Below, piece after piece: positions 7,901-9,761 of a DNA stretch of 9,761 bases (positions are counted from its first letter, which is position 1; the number at the start of each line of letters is the position of its first letter). Both the position numbers and the translations under genes were made by a program. Under the pieces are notes generated by a model. The model was not told the origin of the DNA, made no database searches, and saw only the letters and a list, made by a program, of their open reading frames with translations. This stretch comes from Saprospiraceae bacterium UBA7328 (GTDB lineage Bacteria > Bacteroidota > Bacteroidia > Chitinophagales > Saprospiraceae). The stretch is taken from contig DKPS01000110.1 of assembly GCA_002471345.1 (NCBI GenBank), positions 1 to 9,761 of the forward strand, in the 5' to 3' direction.

Positions 7901-9457
7901 ATGTTTAGATTCATAACAATTGGCTTTTTATTTCTTTCGTGTGCAAGTGTTGAAAATGACATTAAGTATATAGAACTAGAAGAACTTACAATCGATCAAA
8001 TTCAAAGTGCCTATGCTGATGGAGAATACAATTCAGTGGAATTAGTTAAGACTTATCTAAAAAGAATTGAAGAAATTGATGTTAACGGCCCTTCATTGAA
8101 TTCGATCATTTTGGTGAATCCAGATGCTCTTAAAATAGCGGAACAGCTGGATAGAGAATATAAAGCTGGGAATATAAGAGGGCCAATGCACGGAATTCCA
8201 GTGGTTCTCAAAGATAATATTGATACAAATGATGAAATGCCGTGTACGGCAGGAGCACGTCAAATGGCAAATGCAATGCCTCTTCAAGACGCTCATATAG
8301 TAAAGCAACTCAGAGCCTCAGGAGCTATAATTCTGGCAAAAGCAAACTTAAGTGAATGGGCTAATTTTCATAGTTCTTACTCTAGCAGTGGGTGGAGTGG
8401 GTTAGGAGGTCAGACTAAAAATCCATACGTTCTTAGTCGCAATCCATGTGGCTCAAGTGCGGGATCCGGAGTTAGTGTTTCTGCAAATTTAACCATGATA
8501 GCAATAGGTACTGAGACAAATGGTAGTATAGTCTGTCCATCGAATAATAATGGGATAGTAGGAATAAAGCCTACGGTTGGCTTGTTAAGCAGATCCGGAA
8601 TCATTCCAATATCTTTCTCTCAAGATACTCCTGGTCCAATGGCTCGTTCAGTAAAGGATGCCGCGATTTGTCTTGGGGCCATGACAGGTGTTGACAATTC
8701 AGATAGTAAGACTATTCCAAGTGTTTATCACATGGAGAAAGATTACACACAATTTCTAAATGCAGATGGATTGAAGGGTAAAAGATTAGGCTATTACAAG
8801 AGTAATTTGGATAATTTCTGGAGGATCAAAAGGAATATGGATGAAGTCATAAAAATTCTGAAGGAACAAGGTGTAGAAATCATAGAATTAGATAAAATTT
8901 CAGAGGGTAATATAAATGCACCTTCTTTTCAAGTTATGTTATTCGAGTATAAAGACGGATTGAATAAATATTTTGCTTCGTTAGGACCTGATAGCCCTGT
9001 AAAAGATGTGGATGATCTTATAGCACAAACATTGGCTGACAGTATTGAAATGGAGTATTTTGATCATTCCAGATTTGCAGATGCTAATGAAAAAGGTGGA
9101 CTAGATTCCCCAGAGTATCTTGAAGCTCTTGAAAAAATGCACCGCTTGAGTCGAGAAGAGGGCATTGATAAAGTAATGGATGATCACAACCTTGATGCTA
9201 TTTTATCGCCCACTAGAGGACCTGCTTGGAAAACAGATCTTACCAATGGGGATAACTTTCGAAGTGTGTCGTCAAGTAGTCCTGCTGCAATTTCTGGATA
9301 TCCAAGTGTAACTGTGCCTGCTGGGAACATAGATGGGTTGCCACATAATGTATCTTTTTATGGCAGAGAATGGAGTGAACCAGTCTTACTCGAGATAGCT
9401 TTTGCATTTGAACAAGTAACAAAACATAGAATTGTGCCTCAGTTTAGAGACGAATAA
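7901..9457 (+). CDS. Amidase-signature family lipoprotein
   Basis: A 518-residue enzyme of the amidase-signature family, which hydrolyses C-N amide bonds. The Ser-cisSer-Lys triad can be placed: K104 (VVLKDNID), S185 in PCGSSAGSG, and nucleophile S209 in GTETNGSIVCPS. The 24-residue gap between the two serines equals that in fatty acid amide hydrolase. The signature differs from the commonest form by N for D before GS and V for R after GSI. ATG 7901 is preferred over an in-frame TTG at 7868, because it puts a short lipoprotein signal directly at the N-terminus (MFRFITIGFLFLSC, C14 lipidated); the -3 residue is F, a loose lipobox. The protein is therefore probably membrane-anchored outside the cytoplasm, which excludes a GatA role in tRNA charging. 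The substrate is unknown. It follows lolA by 85 bases and may be co-transcribed. Confidence 0.92.
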   Translation: MFRFITIGFLFLSCASVENDIKYIELEELTIDQIQSAYADGEYNSVELVKTYLKRIEEIDVNGPSLNSIILVNPDALKIAEQLDREYKAGNIRGPMHGIPVVLKDNIDTNDEMPCTAGARQMANAMPLQDAHIVKQLRASGAIILAKANLSEWANFHSSYSSSGWSGLGGQTKNPYVLSRNPCGSSAGSGVSVSANLTMIAIGTETNGSIVCPSNNNGIVGIKPTVGLLSRSGIIPISFSQDTPGPMARSVKDAAICLGAMTGVDNSDSKTIPSVYHMEKDYTQFLNADGLKGKRLGYYKSNLDNFWRIKRNMDEVIKILKEQGVEIIELDKISEGNINAPSFQVMLFEYKDGLNKYFASLGPDSPVKDVDDLIAQTLADSIEMEYFDHSRFADANEKGGLDSPEYLEALEKMHRLSREEGIDKVMDDHNLDAILSPTRGPAWKTDLTNGDNFRSVSSSSPAAISGYPSVTVPAGNIDGLPHNVSFYGREWSEPVLLEIAFAFEQVTKHRIVPQFRDE

Positions 9458-9462
9458 TGAGA

Positions 9463-9612
9463 TTAAGAATCTGGTCTCAATCCATGTTGAAAAGCTTCAT
9501 TTATAGGATTATCCAAAGCGAATTGAACTCTGATCCAACCAGGATTAAAGCCAATTCGATCTGCGCTGGGTTCTCTCCAAGCATAGACGAGTGATTTTTC
9601 TTTTTGCGATTT
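9463..9612 (-). pseudogene. Candidate orphan C-terminal fragment of a convergent gene
   Basis: The minus strand has 49 sense codons open between a TAA at 9615-9613 and a TAA at 9465-9463, with no start codon early in the stretch. The last 45 or so translate into protein-like sequence: SLVYAWREPSADRIGF, then NPGWIRVQFALDNPINEAF, ending QHGLRPDS. Two Trp, several Pro and Gly, and AGA arginine codons like those of the neighbours support real coding origin. I cannot name the family. It ends 5 bases from the amidase stop, the layout of two convergent genes. Upstream the frame is closed by TAA and no extension in another frame looks convincing, so the N-terminal part seems lost. An insertion or deletion linked to the nearby IS element would explain this. 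An open stretch of this length can also occur by chance. Confidence 0.4.
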
Positions 9613-9703
9613 TTATTGTGTAAATATTACAAAATTCTCCCTTTGCATTCCCAAAGACCAAGTTTTTCTCATACCTAAGACTGTATCCTTGCGTAAAAAT
9701 AAG

Positions 9704-9734
9704 ACAGTTTAAAAATGAATTAAATTTAAACTGT
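9704..9734. repeat. Perfect 10-bp inverted repeat just before the transposase-like start
   Basis: ACAGTTTAAA (9704-9713) and TTTAAACTGT (9725-9734) are perfect reverse complements separated by 11 bases; one base then separates the repeat from the ATG at 9736. It may be a transposase or regulator site, or a hairpin that limits translation of OrfA from outside transcripts. It could also be close to the left terminal repeat of the element. The right end of the element is outside the window, so the terminus cannot be fixed. Confidence 0.5.
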
Positions 9735-9735
9735 T

Positions 9736-9761
9736 ATGAAGAAATCAAAATTTAGTGAGAG
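9736..9761 (+). CDS. Start of a probable IS3-family transposase OrfA (cut by window edge)
   Basis: Only the first eight codons are visible: MKKSKFSE, then an incomplete codon. This matches the very conserved opening of IS3-family OrfA proteins (MKKSKF-T/S-E...), the small helix-turn-helix subunit that is joined to the DDE catalytic subunit OrfB by frameshifting. Eight residues is thin evidence. The palindrome directly upstream and the apparently broken gene to the left fit the edge of an insertion sequence. No duplicated target site can be looked for without the other end. Confidence 0.55.

Noticed and set aside
9457..9594. Plus-strand frame of 45 codons whose ATG overlaps the amidase stop (TAATG)
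   Set aside because: Start-stop overlap is suggestive, but the translation (MRLRIWSQSMLK...) has no recognisable features. The opposite strand in the same register reads more like protein, so this is probably its mirror.
1..9761. CRISPR arrays, tRNA or rRNA genes, phage or defence genes
   Set aside because: I looked on both strands and saw no regularly spaced repeats, no tRNA-like cloverleaf ending, no rRNA sequence and no defence-type domains. Apart from the right end the window is ordinary housekeeping sequence.

Overview
The window is an ordinary stretch of chromosome from a low-GC member of the Bacteroidota. A Cytophagales-like organism is most likely, but that rank is inferred. The evidence is the AT-rich sequence, the near absence of Shine-Dalgarno sites before the starts, promoter-like boxes of the Bacteroidota type (TTTG, about 19 bases, TAnnTTTG), a small RRM protein with a glycine/arginine tail, and an amidase made as a lipoprotein.

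Layout. Bases 1-2872 are the C-terminal two thirds of rpoC, cut by the window edge just after the catalytic NADFDGD motif. A strong hairpin terminator (2898-2935) separates it from a convergent single-domain rhodanese gene (2952-3275, minus). The 223-base gap that follows is divergent: it holds a candidate rhodanese promoter, a long AT-rich inverted repeat, and a candidate ftsK promoter. Then on the plus strand come ftsK (3499-5991), a DoxX-family membrane protein (6036-6452), an RRM RNA-binding protein (6587-6940) with its own promoter box and structured leader and a terminator after it, a LolA-like periplasmic carrier (7117-7815), and an amidase-signature lipoprotein (7901-9457).

The right end is the accessory part. 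After the amidase there is what looks like the orphan C-terminal end of a convergent gene (9463-9612, minus). About 100 bases further on are the first codons of what looks like an IS3-family OrfA (9736 to the edge), preceded by a perfect 10-bp inverted repeat. Loss of the rest of that gene by insertion or deletion next to the element is a reasonable inference.

How the genes relate. Most are housekeeping: transcription (rpoC), chromosome segregation at division (ftsK), envelope lipoprotein transport (lolA) and post-transcriptional control (RRM protein). ftsK and lolA are neighbours in many bacteria; here the doxX and RRM genes lie between them. I found no new defence, CRISPR, phage or biosynthetic system. 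The points most worth checking are the leader of the RRM gene with its three T7 tracts, the inverted repeat between the divergent promoters, and the truncated gene beside the IS element.
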